Shown one piece after another: positions 54,599 through 63,332 of a stretch of DNA of 64,000 nt. Positions within the stretch are counted from its first letter, which is position 1, and each line of letters opens with the position of its first letter. The stretch is taken from positions 62,001 through 126,000 of the forward strand of contig NZ_FOVP01000015.1 of assembly GCF_900115165.1 (NCBI RefSeq), in the 5' to 3' direction. Below the pieces are notes generated by a model. It worked only from the letters and a program-made list of their open reading frames with translations. It ran no database searches and was not told where the DNA came from. The stretch comes from Roseovarius lutimaris (GTDB lineage: Bacteria > Pseudomonadota > Alphaproteobacteria > Rhodobacterales > Rhodobacteraceae). The position numbers and the translations under genes are program-made.

Positions 54599-56625
54599 CA
54601 GAGCGCCCGTTGGCGGCGCAATTGCAGAATCAGGATCGGCAGCCAAAGCACTAGCCCAAGCGCCATCGTCTTGAGCCCCGGCGCGATGAACAACAGCGAC
54701 ACAATGGCCACCCACCACCGCTCTGCCCGCGCCATATGGGTCAGGAAAAAGCCGGAAAACGCCACGCCAAGCCCCGCGATACCGATCATCGCGCCCACAA
54801 GCGTGATGGTGAACGCGCCCCAGGTAAAGCCATCGGCGACAATCAGAAGTGCGGGCGAATAGACAAACACGAACGGCACAAGCGCCTTGGCGATGCCAAG
54901 CCGGAACGCGGTGTTGCCGGTCTTGAACGGATTGGCCCCGGCGATCCCCGCCGCCGCATAGGCCGCAAGCGCCACGGGGGGCGTGATATCGGCCAGCACG
55001 CCGTAATAGAACACAAAGAAATGCGCCACGATCGGCTCGACCTGCAATTGCGCAAGCGCCGGGGCCGCCACCGCCACAAGGATGATATAGGTCGCCGTCG
55101 TCGGTATCCCCGCCCCCATGATGATACAGGACGCCGCGATCAGGATTAGCGACACGAACAGCGCCCATTGCATCACGCTGAAATAGCTAAGCGGCCAGAG
55201 CCCGCCCAATGTATTGCCGATATCGGTTGCGGTCTGCACCACCACATAACCAAGCCGAAAGCCGACCCCGGTCAGGGTGACCACGCCCACGACAACGCCC
55301 ACCGTCGTCGCCGCCGCCCCCACCGCAAGCGTATTGCGCGCGCCATCGCCCAACGCCCGCCAGAGATCCCCAAGCGTGAGCCGGTTGACCGGGTTCAGAA
55401 ACCCCACGACGACACAGGCGATGATGCCATAGACGGCGGCAAAATCCGGGGTGCGCCCGCTCAGGATCATATAGACCAGAATGATCAACGGAATGATCGA
55501 CAGCCAATGCTGACGCAGCACCAGCCCCATTTTCGGCAGTTCCTCGGCGCGCAGGCCGCGCAGGCCAAGCTTGCGCGCCTCAAGATGCACCATGATGAAG
55601 ATGCCAAAGTAATGCAGCAAGGCCGGAAACAGCGCCGCCGCCAGCACATCGCGCAGCGGGATTTCGAGATATTCGACCATGATGAACGCCGCCGCCCCCA
55701 TGATCGGCGGGGTGATCTGGCCGCCGGTCGAGGATGTTGCCTCGACCGCGCCGGCGAAATGCGCCGGATAGCCGACCTTTTTCATCGCCGGAATGGTCAG
55801 CGCCCCGGTGGTCACCGTATTGGCGATACTCGATCCGGAAATCGTGCCCATGAAAGCCGAGGAAAAGATCGCAACCTTGGCCGGGCCGCCGGCATAGCGC
55901 CCGGCAATCACCATCGCCAGATCAATGAACAATTGCCCAAGCCCGATGCGCGTGGCCAGAACCCCGAACAGGATGAACAGGAACACGTATTGCGCCATCA
56001 CCCCGATAGCGATGCCGTAAATCCCCTGATTGGTCATGTAAAGGTGGTTGATCAGACCCTGCCAGCTTACCCCGCCATGCTTGAGAGCGCCGGGCGCCCA
56101 TGGCCCGAAGAGCGCGAAACCCACAAAGATCAGCGCAATAAGCGGCAGGGTCGGCCCCACCGAGCGGCGCGTCGCCTCAAGCGTCAAAACCAAAAGCGCG
56201 GTGCCCATGGCCACATCCATGGTTGACGGGTTGCCAACCCGCACCGACACCACCGAGGGCGGCAACAGCGGCAGGTAAAGCGAGGCCGCCACCGCCAGAC
56301 CCGCCAGCACCAGATCCCAGACCGGCACACCGCTTACGCGATACCACGCCGGTGCAGGCAACGCCGCGCTCAGGCTGCGCCGCCAGGCAAACAGCAAGAA
56401 CACCAGCCCCAGCACAAACGAGAGGTGAATCCCGCGATGCAGCAATTCGCGCACCAGCCCAAAGCCCGAGGCATAGAAATGATAGGCCGACATCGCCACA
56501 AGCGCGAGGCTAATCACCCCGGCAATCAACGGGCCGGTCGGGCGAAACGCCAGTTCGGGATCAAACTTGCGCTCGATCTCATGCAGCTTTTCGACGCTTA
56601 GCGTGTCACTCGGATCATCGGTCAT
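54598..56625 (-). CDS. TRAP transporter fused permease (4TM-12TM)
   Basis: 675 residues with about 16-18 hydrophobic segments, the size of fused small-plus-large TRAP permease subunits of the TAXI class. The DctM-type region has FSSAFMGTISGSSIANTVTTGALTIPAMKKVGYPAHFAGAVEATSSTGGQITPPIMGAAAF, a strong family signature. It drives sodium-dependent uptake of an organic solute delivered by the TAXI protein encoded upstream. Start MTDDPSDTL is chosen; the open frame starts 16 codons earlier. Confidence 0.9.
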   Translation of the reverse strand: MTDDPSDTLSVEKLHEIERKFDPELAFRPTGPLIAGVISLALVAMSAYHFYASGFGLVRELLHRGIHLSFVLGLVFLLFAWRRSLSAALPAPAWYRVSGVPVWDLVLAGLAVAASLYLPLLPPSVVSVRVGNPSTMDVAMGTALLVLTLEATRRSVGPTLPLIALIFVGFALFGPWAPGALKHGGVSWQGLINHLYMTNQGIYGIAIGVMAQYVFLFILFGVLATRIGLGQLFIDLAMVIAGRYAGGPAKVAIFSSAFMGTISGSSIANTVTTGALTIPAMKKVGYPAHFAGAVEATSSTGGQITPPIMGAAAFIMVEYLEIPLRDVLAAALFPALLHYFGIFIMVHLEARKLGLRGLRAEELPKMGLVLRQHWLSIIPLIILVYMILSGRTPDFAAVYGIIACVVVGFLNPVNRLTLGDLWRALGDGARNTLAVGAAATTVGVVVGVVTLTGVGFRLGYVVVQTATDIGNTLGGLWPLSYFSVMQWALFVSLILIAASCIIMGAGIPTTATYIILVAVAAPALAQLQVEPIVAHFFVFYYGVLADITPPVALAAYAAAGIAGANPFKTGNTAFRLGIAKALVPFVFVYSPALLIVADGFTWGAFTITLVGAMIGIAGLGVAFSGFFLTHMARAERWWVAIVSLLFIAPGLKTMALGLVLWLPILILQLRRQRAL

Positions 56626-56715
56626 GGCCGGGATGCCTCTGGCAGGGGACGGGACAAAAATCGGCGGCCCCATGATAAGGGCCGCCGGTCAGGGCAGTTG
56701 AGATGCGCCAAAGGC

Positions 56716-57729
56716 TTACTTCAAGAGGCCCGCTTCGCGATAAAACCGCTCGGCGCCCACATGAAGCGGCACGCCAATGCCGTTCAGCGCACTCTCGGCC
56801 GTGATGGTCTTGCCCTTGGCATGACCCACATCCAAAAGCTTGCGCGAATTGTCGTTCCACAGCGCCTTGGTGATCTCATAGATCAGATCGTCATCTTCCT
56901 TGGCCGAGGTAAACCACTGCGCGCCGACGGCAACGGTCGGCGTTGCGCCGACACCTTCATAGGTGCCCGCCGGAATATCGCTTTGGGCGAAAAAGCCATA
57001 CTTTTCGGTCAGCGCCTCGGCGCCTGCGCCCTCGATCGGAACAAGCTTGATATCCGCCGCCGAGGCCAGTTCGACCAGTGACCCGGTCGGATATCCGGCC
57101 ACGACAAAGAACGCATCAATCCGCCCGTTGCGCAGCGCATCCGAGGCGGCATTGCCCTTGAGCGCCTCTGCCGTCACATCGTCAAGCGACAGACCGCTAG
57201 CCTCAAGGATCAGCCCGGCATCGACATAGGTGCCAGAGCCCGGTTCGTCGAGCGAGACGCGCTTGCCCTTGAGGTCGGCGACAGAGTTGATGCCGCTATC
57301 GGCGCTCGCCACAAGATGGATGTGCTCTTCAAACAGCGCCGCGATGGTGCGCAGGTCGGTTGCGGGCGGCTGGCCCTCCATCGTGCCGGTGCCGGTATAG
57401 GCCCAATAGGCCACATCCGATTGGGCAAAGCCGGAATTGCGCAGGCCAGAATTGATCGCGTTCACATTGTCCACCGATCCGCGCGACGAGACCGCCGAAG
57501 CGATCAGCCCATCAACCCCACAGCTTCCGCCTTCATCACAGGGGCGCGAGCCGGGCGGCTTGGAAATCGCGTTGGCGATCACGCCGCCGACCGGATAATA
57601 GGTATAGGCGGTGCCGCCCGTACCAATGGTGAAAAACTTGAGGTCCTGCGCCACGGCCGCCCCGGCCAGGCCCACAGCCACCACTGCGCCCGCCGCCAGC
57701 GTGCGCATGAAATTTGTCATCGGCTTCAT
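56716..57729 (-). CDS. TRAP transporter TAXI-family solute-binding protein
   Basis: 337 residues with a signal peptide (TLAAGAVVAVGLAGAAVAQD). FFTIGTGGTAYTYYPVGGVIANAIS (TAXI hallmark), SDVAYWAYTGTG and SLDEPGSGTYVDAGLILEA are typical. Ligand unknown; TAXI proteins often bind glutamate-like or other carboxylates. Starts at MKPMTNF with GGGAGA before it. Forms an operon with the permease. Confidence 0.9.
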   Translation of the reverse strand: MKPMTNFMRTLAAGAVVAVGLAGAAVAQDLKFFTIGTGGTAYTYYPVGGVIANAISKPPGSRPCDEGGSCGVDGLIASAVSSRGSVDNVNAINSGLRNSGFAQSDVAYWAYTGTGTMEGQPPATDLRTIAALFEEHIHLVASADSGINSVADLKGKRVSLDEPGSGTYVDAGLILEASGLSLDDVTAEALKGNAASDALRNGRIDAFFVVAGYPTGSLVELASAADIKLVPIEGAGAEALTEKYGFFAQSDIPAGTYEGVGATPTVAVGAQWFTSAKEDDDLIYEITKALWNDNSRKLLDVGHAKGKTITAESALNGIGVPLHVGAERFYREAGLLK

Positions 57730-57872
57730 TCGGTTCTCCCTGAACTCACAGCACGGCGCATGCCCCATGCCTTATGTCGTCGCCGGAGCAAAATGGCCCC
57801 GAACGCTACGGCGCAGGTTAGGCCAAGTGAAACGCCACGCGCAAGCCTTGCGCGCGCGGACTGCATCTGCGC

Positions 57873-58523
57873 CTAAAGCGGGACGAACTCTTTCTGGCTG
57901 GCGATGAATTGTTCCAGATCGCCGGATCCGATTTCATGCCACAACCCGTGAAGCGTCAGGGTGCCGTCCTTGACCGCCTCGGCCACGAAAGGAAAGGTCA
58001 TCAGGTTTTCAAGCGACACCATCACCGCTTCTTTTTCAAGCGCGCTGCGCTGTTCGGCCTCATCCTTGATCTCGCGCACCTTTTCATAGCCCGGACGCAG
58101 GATATCCATCCAGCGGCCGACAAAGCTAGACTCAGCCTCGAGTTCGGGGGCATGGCCCGAACACATGTCCAGACAGCCCTGAACACCGCCACAATTGGAA
58201 TGGCCCAACACGATCACATGCGCCACCTTCAGCGCCAAGACCGCATATTCCACCGCCGCAGAGGTGCCGTGCTGTGCGCCATCGGGGCAATGAGCCGGGA
58301 CGAGATTGGCGATATTGCGGTGGATAAAGAACTCTCCCTGATCCGCGCCAAAGATCGAGGTGACATGCACGCGGCTGTCGCAGCACGATATAATCATCGC
58401 GCGCGGATGCTGGCCATCGGTGGCAAGACGGCGATACCACGCCTGATTTTCGGTATAGGCGGTGGCCTTCCAGCCGTGAAAACGGTGTACCAGATAGCTG
58501 GGCAAAGGGCGGGCGTGTTCCAT
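57873..58523 (-). CDS. Beta-class carbonic anhydrase
   Basis: 216-residue zinc enzyme that interconverts CO2 and bicarbonate. Zinc ligands and dyad appear in IISCCDSRVHV (Cys, Asp-Arg), HSNCGGVQGC (His, Cys). FFIHRNIANLVP is the family N-terminal core. The start MEHARPLPSYL is fixed by GGAGAG just before ATG. Near the ethylmalonyl-CoA genes a bicarbonate supply would be useful, but it is not in that operon. Confidence 0.92.
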   Translation of the reverse strand: MEHARPLPSYLVHRFHGWKATAYTENQAWYRRLATDGQHPRAMIISCCDSRVHVTSIFGADQGEFFIHRNIANLVPAHCPDGAQHGTSAAVEYAVLALKVAHVIVLGHSNCGGVQGCLDMCSGHAPELEAESSFVGRWMDILRPGYEKVREIKDEAEQRSALEKEAVMVSLENLMTFPFVAEAVKDGTLTLHGLWHEIGSGDLEQFIASQKEFVPL

Positions 58524-58682
58524 GATCTCTCCGGGTCTTGGGGCACTCGTGTGTTGAATAGTCTGGATTCGAATAGAATTCGAGGGATAAATCGCCCGGC
58601 CCGAAACGATTTGAAAACCCTGACACTGCAATGATGCCAGCAGTCGTGGGGATATTTATGAACACAGAATTCGGGTGAGAAC

Positions 58683-59063
58683 GTGGAACAGGTGACTTTG
58701 CTAAAACAAGATGAGACCGTGGCGCTTGATGCCGACCGGCTAGAGGCGCTCTATCTTCAACTGGGCGAATCCAATGCCGAGGATGTGGTCTGTCGCGCGC
58801 TTGAAGAACTGGCCGCGCGGCTGTCGTATTCCGAACGTTGTCACCGTGAGGGGCGGCTTGAGGATATGCGCAAAAGCACCAGAAGCCTGATCGCGATTGC
58901 CGATCAGATCGGGATGGAGCCGTTGGCGCGGGTCGCGGGCGATGTGACCGAATGTATCGACAACGGCGATCGCACCGCACTTGCCGCCACCTTTGCGCGG
59001 CTGTTGCGGATCGGCGAACGCTCGCTCTGCGAAATCTGGGACCTTCAGGACATACCGCTTTGA
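58683..59063 (+). CDS. HPt-like four-helix protein lacking the phospho-accepting histidine
   Basis: 126 residues, GTG start. The pattern CRALEELAARLSYSERCHREGRLEDMRKSTRSLIAIADQIGMEPLARVAGDVTECIDNGDRTALAATFARLLRIGERSL matches the helix layout of histidine phosphotransfer domains, where the acceptor box is A-H-S-L-K-G. Here it reads TRSLIA: the His is Arg and the Lys is Ile. It may be a binding partner or a divergent relative without phosphotransfer. It lies 81 bases before the aminopeptidase gene; the start codon is assumed. Confidence 0.6.
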   Translation: MEQVTLLKQDETVALDADRLEALYLQLGESNAEDVVCRALEELAARLSYSERCHREGRLEDMRKSTRSLIAIADQIGMEPLARVAGDVTECIDNGDRTALAATFARLLRIGERSLCEIWDLQDIPL

Positions 59064-59144
59064 TCAACGGCCCATTTGATGGGTTGCAGGCGGCGCAATC
59101 GCGGCTAGGCTGGGCAAAAACATCTGCCCGAAAGGTCCGCCGAA

Positions 59145-60524
59145 ATGAGCCTCACATTCGCACCCGATGACGCCTCTGCCATTCCTTTGCATGTGATTGC
59201 CGAGGATGCGCTTGAAAGCTGGCTTGCAGATCGGCCCGACCGCATCAAGGCGTGGGTTGGCGCCGCAGGCTTCACCGGCGCGCTTGGCCGTACCCTCTTG
59301 ATCCCCGGCGAGGCGGGCACCATCGAATTGGCCCTTGCCGGATATGGCACCGCAAGTGCGCGCGCCCGTGGCCGGTTTCATCTGGCGGGCTGCGCCGCGA
59401 CCCTGCCAGAGGGGGGCTATCGCCTTGCGGGCCTGCCCTCTGTTCAGGCCGAGACCGAGGCGCTCGGCTGGCTCTTGTCGCATTACGCCTTTGAACGCTA
59501 CCGCAGCCAAAGCCCGGCCAAGGCCCGGCTGATCGCCCCCGAAGGCGTTGATGCCGCCCGCCTTGAAATCATCGCGGCAGGCGAGGCGCTTACCCGCGAC
59601 CTGATCAACACACCCGCCTCTGATCTCGGGCCCGACGCGCTTGAGGCGGCCTGTGCCGCCATCGCCACGCAACATGGTGCCGGCATTGAAACCATTTGCG
59701 GCCATGACCTGCTCAAGCATAACTTCCCGCTGATCCACACCGTCGGGCGCGCCGCCGAAATCGCGCCCCGCCTGATTGACATGCGGTGGGGCAACAGCGG
59801 GCCGAAACTTACCCTTGTCGGCAAGGGCGTGTGTTTTGACACCGGCGGTCTTAACCTCAAACCCGGCACCAGCATGGGCTTGATGAAAAAGGATATGGGC
59901 GGGGCCGCAACGGTTCTGGGGCTGGCGCATATGATCATGGGGCTTGGTGTTCCGGTTCAGTTGCGGGTGCTGATCCCGGCGGTTGAAAACGCCGTGGCCG
60001 GCAATGCCTTTCGCCCCGGCGATATCCTGACCGCGCGCAATGGGTTGACGGTCGAGATCAACAACACCGATGCCGAGGGGCGCCTTGTGCTGGCCGACGC
60101 GCTTGCCTTTGCCGCCGAGGATAAACCCGATCTGATCCTCTCGATGGCAACGCTCACCGGCGCGGCGCGGGTCGCGGTCGGGCCCGATCTTTCGCCCTAT
60201 TTCACCGATCACGCCCCGCTGGTAAGCGCACTGGAAACAGCCGCCGCGAAGGTCGCCGACCCGGTCTGGCGGATGCCGTTTTACACGCCCTATGAGAAGA
60301 TGATCGAACCCGGCATCGCCGATCTCGACAACGCGCCGTCGGGCGGGTTTGCCGGGTCGATCACCGCCGCGCTGTTCCTGCGCCGCTTTACCGAGGGGCT
60401 GCCCTACGGGCATTTCGACATCTACGGCTGGAACCCGACAGCGGCCCCGGCACGGCCCAAGGGTGGCGTCGGCATGGGCGCACGCGCCCTGCTGGAGGCG
60501 CTACCCGAGGTTCTGTCGCTGTGA
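59145..60524 (+). CDS. Leucyl aminopeptidase family protein (M17)
   Basis: 459 residues. Metal and catalytic motifs: VGKGVCFDTGGLNLKPGTSMGLMKKDMGG (first Lys/Asp), NTDAEGRLVLADAL (signature) and the third-metal residues in the same block; the N-terminal domain is shorter than in PepA of Escherichia coli. Cytoplasmic removal of N-terminal residues. Its stop overlaps the GTG of the next gene. Confidence 0.9.
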   Translation: MSLTFAPDDASAIPLHVIAEDALESWLADRPDRIKAWVGAAGFTGALGRTLLIPGEAGTIELALAGYGTASARARGRFHLAGCAATLPEGGYRLAGLPSVQAETEALGWLLSHYAFERYRSQSPAKARLIAPEGVDAARLEIIAAGEALTRDLINTPASDLGPDALEAACAAIATQHGAGIETICGHDLLKHNFPLIHTVGRAAEIAPRLIDMRWGNSGPKLTLVGKGVCFDTGGLNLKPGTSMGLMKKDMGGAATVLGLAHMIMGLGVPVQLRVLIPAVENAVAGNAFRPGDILTARNGLTVEINNTDAEGRLVLADALAFAAEDKPDLILSMATLTGAARVAVGPDLSPYFTDHAPLVSALETAAAKVADPVWRMPFYTPYEKMIEPGIADLDNAPSGGFAGSITAALFLRRFTEGLPYGHFDIYGWNPTAAPARPKGGVGMGARALLEALPEVLSL

Positions 60525-61270
60525 GCGATACACCTGTGATCGCGGCCCCGATTGCCGATTTGTGCCGCGCCCCGGATGGCCCGCGCGACCGCCAGCTATT
60601 GATGGGCGAGGGCGTGACGGTCCTGCGCATCCAGGATGGCTGGGCCGAGGTCACCGCCGCGCGCGATGGCTATCACGGCTATCTGCGCGAAAGCGCACTG
60701 ACAACCGGCGCTCCCACCCACCGCATCAGCGCCCGCGCCACGCATCTTTACCCAAAGCCGGATTTCAAAACGCCCGAGCGCCTTAGCCTGAGCCATGGTG
60801 CGCGCCTGACCGTGCTCTCCACCGGCGCGCGCTTTGCCGAAACACCGCAAGGCCACGTGCCGCTTGCCCATCTCAGCCCGCTTGAGAGCGTCGAGGCCGA
60901 TCCCGTCAGCGTGGCCGAACTTTACCTCGGCACGCCCTATCTCTGGGGCGGCAATTCAACCTTCGGCGTTGATTGCTCCGGTCTGGTTCAGGCCGGGTGT
61001 CTAGCTTGCGCCATCCCCTGCCCCGGCGATAGTGGCCCGCAAGAGGGCGCGCTTGGCACGCCCCTGCCAGAGGATGCCCCCCTTCAACGTGGCGACCTGT
61101 TGTTCTGGAAAGGCCATGTCGCATGGGTGGCCGACGCCGAAACGCTGTTGCATGCCAATGCCCATCACATGGCGGTGGCCTATGAACCGATCACCTACGC
61201 CATCGCCCGCATTGACGCCCAGGGCGACGGCCCCGTTACCGCGCGCAAACGCCTGAAAGGAAAACCATGA
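60521..61270 (+). CDS. NlpC/P60-family (C40) peptidase with SH3-type domains
   Basis: 249 residues: two SH3-like regions (VIAAPIADLCRAPDGPRDRQLLMGEGV, then HLYPKPDFKTPERLSLSHGARLTVL) and a C-terminal NlpC domain with YLWGGNSTFGVDCSGLVQ (catalytic Cys), GHVAWVADAETLLHAN (His). Cleaves peptide bonds of cell-wall muropeptides (D-Glu-diaminopimelate type). GTG start overlaps the aminopeptidase stop; together they may recycle muropeptides, which is inferred. No signal peptide seen. Confidence 0.88.
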   Translation: MSDTPVIAAPIADLCRAPDGPRDRQLLMGEGVTVLRIQDGWAEVTAARDGYHGYLRESALTTGAPTHRISARATHLYPKPDFKTPERLSLSHGARLTVLSTGARFAETPQGHVPLAHLSPLESVEADPVSVAELYLGTPYLWGGNSTFGVDCSGLVQAGCLACAIPCPGDSGPQEGALGTPLPEDAPLQRGDLLFWKGHVAWVADAETLLHANAHHMAVAYEPITYAIARIDAQGDGPVTARKRLKGKP

Positions 61271-62235
61271 CATCCGATCCGTTCTTTCACCCCGTATCGG
61301 GCTTTGAATTGCCACGTTTTGCCGGCGTGCCCACCTTCATGCGCCTGCCCTATGTGCCGCAGGGGCATGCGCGTTACGACGATGTACAACTTGGCCTGAT
61401 CGGCGTGCCCTGGGACAGTGGCACAACCAATCGCCCCGGTCCGCGCCACGGGCCGCGCCAGTTGCGCGATGCCTCGACCATGATCCGCGCCCAGCACGCC
61501 ACCAGCGGCATGCGCCCCTTCGAGGCCCTCAATTGCGCCGATCTGGGTGACGTCGGGCCAAACCCCGCCGATATCATGGATAGCATGGCGCGGATCACTG
61601 ACTTCTACGACGGGGTGACGGGTGCCGGGATCACGCCGCTGACGGCGGGGGGCGATCACCTCACGACGCTGCCAATCTTGCGCTCGCTGGCGCGGCGCGC
61701 GCCGCTTGGTATGATCCATTTCGATAGCCACACCGATCTGTTTCATTCCTATTTCGGCGGCACGATGTACACCCATGGCACACCGTTTCGCCGCGCCGTC
61801 GAGGAAGGGCTACTTGATCCAAAACGCGTGGTGATGATCGGCATCCGGGGCACGATGTATGACACCGAAGATCGCGATTTCGCGGCGGCCAACGGCATCC
61901 GCCTTATCCTGATCGAAGAATTTCACGCCCGCGGACCAGAGGATGTGATGGCCGAGGCCCGCGAGATTGCCGGCAGCGGCGACACCTATGTGAGCTATGA
62001 TATCGACTTTGTCGATCCGACCTTTGCCCCCGGCACCGGCACGCCCGAGGTGGGTGGCCCCAACAGCTATCAGGCGCTTCAGGTGGTGCGCGGGCTTGAG
62101 GGGGTCAATATCACCGGCGCCGATCTTGTCGAGGTTTCGCCACCCTTCGACACCTCTGGCGGCACCGCCTTTCTTGGCGCGTCGATCATGTTCGAGATGC
62201 TCTGCGTGATGGCCGGGGCCAAGGCGACGGGTTAG
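61267..62235 (+). CDS. Agmatinase/ureohydrolase family protein
   Basis: 322 residues. Mn ligands: TAGGDHLTTLP, IHFDSHTDLF (family HxDAHxD, with Ser for Ala) and YVSYDIDFVDPTFAPGTGTPEVGG. The family includes agmatinase and guanidinobutyrase, which release urea. The substrate cannot be fixed from sequence. It overlaps the NlpC gene by 4 bases. Runs tail to tail with modC (4-base overlap). Confidence 0.9.
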   Translation: MTSDPFFHPVSGFELPRFAGVPTFMRLPYVPQGHARYDDVQLGLIGVPWDSGTTNRPGPRHGPRQLRDASTMIRAQHATSGMRPFEALNCADLGDVGPNPADIMDSMARITDFYDGVTGAGITPLTAGGDHLTTLPILRSLARRAPLGMIHFDSHTDLFHSYFGGTMYTHGTPFRRAVEEGLLDPKRVVMIGIRGTMYDTEDRDFAAANGIRLILIEEFHARGPEDVMAEAREIAGSGDTYVSYDIDFVDPTFAPGTGTPEVGGPNSYQALQVVRGLEGVNITGADLVEVSPPFDTSGGTAFLGASIMFEMLCVMAGAKATG

Positions 62236-63332
62236 ACCGCACCGCTGCCGCCCACATCAAGCGGCGCAATCGACAGCGATTTGATCACCGCAAAACACCT
62301 CTGCCCCGGTGCCAGCGAAAGCGCCCGGGCAGAGCGTTGCGTGATCCGGGCCAGAACATCCTGATCCGCGCCCATGCGCAGGCGCACCATCACGCCGGGC
62401 CCCTGTCCCTGGCGCAAGTCGGTCAGCTCGCCCTCAAGCACGTTGAGCGCCGATAGCCCCTCGGGGCGGCTGCGCGACAGGATCACATCCTGCGCCGCAA
62501 TCCTAACCCGGACCTCTGCGCCAATCGCAGCGGCAAAGCCCGGCACCAAAAGCCGCCCACCCGCCACCGTAAGTTCGCTCAGCCCATCGTCGTGATGCGC
62601 CAGAACCTTTGCCCGCAGGACCGAACCCGCGGCGCGGATGCCAAAGGCCGGGGCCGCCGCCGGATCCGACAGGATATCCTGTGCAGGCCCGGCGCGGCGC
62701 ACCTGCCCCGCCTCAAGCATGACAATGTGATGGGCCAGGCGCGCCACCTCTGACACCGAATGGCTGACATAGATCACCGGCACCTGCATGCCATCACGGA
62801 TCGCCTCGATATAGGGCAGGATCGCGCCCTTGGCCGCATCGTCAAGCGCCGAAAGCGGTTCGTCCATAAGCAACAAACGCGGCGCCGTCATCAGGGCGCG
62901 CGCCATCGCCACGCGCTGTGCCTCGCCCCCCGAAAGCCCCGAGGGGCGACGCGTCAAAAGCCCCTCAAGCCCAAGCGCCGCGACAATACCGGGCCGATCC
63001 GGCGCACGCCCCGCCCTGCGCGCGCGTCGCTCGGCATAGGCAAGGTTGCCCGCCACTGTCAGATGCGCGAAAAGCCGTGCGTCCTGAAAGACATAGCCAA
63101 TGGCGCGCCGATGCGGAGCAACAAAGCGCCCCGGCTCTTGCCAAAGCTGCCCGTCAAACCCGACGCGGCCCTGCGCGCGCGCCTCAAGCCCGGCGATCAC
63201 CCGCAGCAGGCTTGATTTACCGCTGCCCGAGGGGCCAAAAACCGCCGTCAGGCCAGTGGGCGCAAAAGATTGTGAAACCTCAAGGCGAAACCCCGGCAGA
63301 TCAAGAGCAATATCCAGCTCAAGCCCGCTCAT
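62232..63332 (-). CDS. modC: Molybdate ABC transporter ATPase ModC
   Basis: 366 residues: Walker A GPSGSGKSS, RFVAPHRRAIGYVFQDARLFAHLTVAGNLAYAERRARR (ModC type), signature LSGGEAQRVAMARALM, Walker B LLLMDEPLSALD, and a C-terminal MOP/TOBE domain (RVRIAAQDVILSRSRPEGLSALNVLEGELTDL) that senses molybdate. Overlaps modB by ATGA. ModA is expected outside the window. Confidence 0.95.
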   Translation of the reverse strand: MSGLELDIALDLPGFRLEVSQSFAPTGLTAVFGPSGSGKSSLLRVIAGLEARAQGRVGFDGQLWQEPGRFVAPHRRAIGYVFQDARLFAHLTVAGNLAYAERRARRAGRAPDRPGIVAALGLEGLLTRRPSGLSGGEAQRVAMARALMTAPRLLLMDEPLSALDDAAKGAILPYIEAIRDGMQVPVIYVSHSVSEVARLAHHIVMLEAGQVRRAGPAQDILSDPAAAPAFGIRAAGSVLRAKVLAHHDDGLSELTVAGGRLLVPGFAAAIGAEVRVRIAAQDVILSRSRPEGLSALNVLEGELTDLRQGQGPGVMVRLRMGADQDVLARITQRSARALSLAPGQRCFAVIKSLSIAPLDVGGSGAV

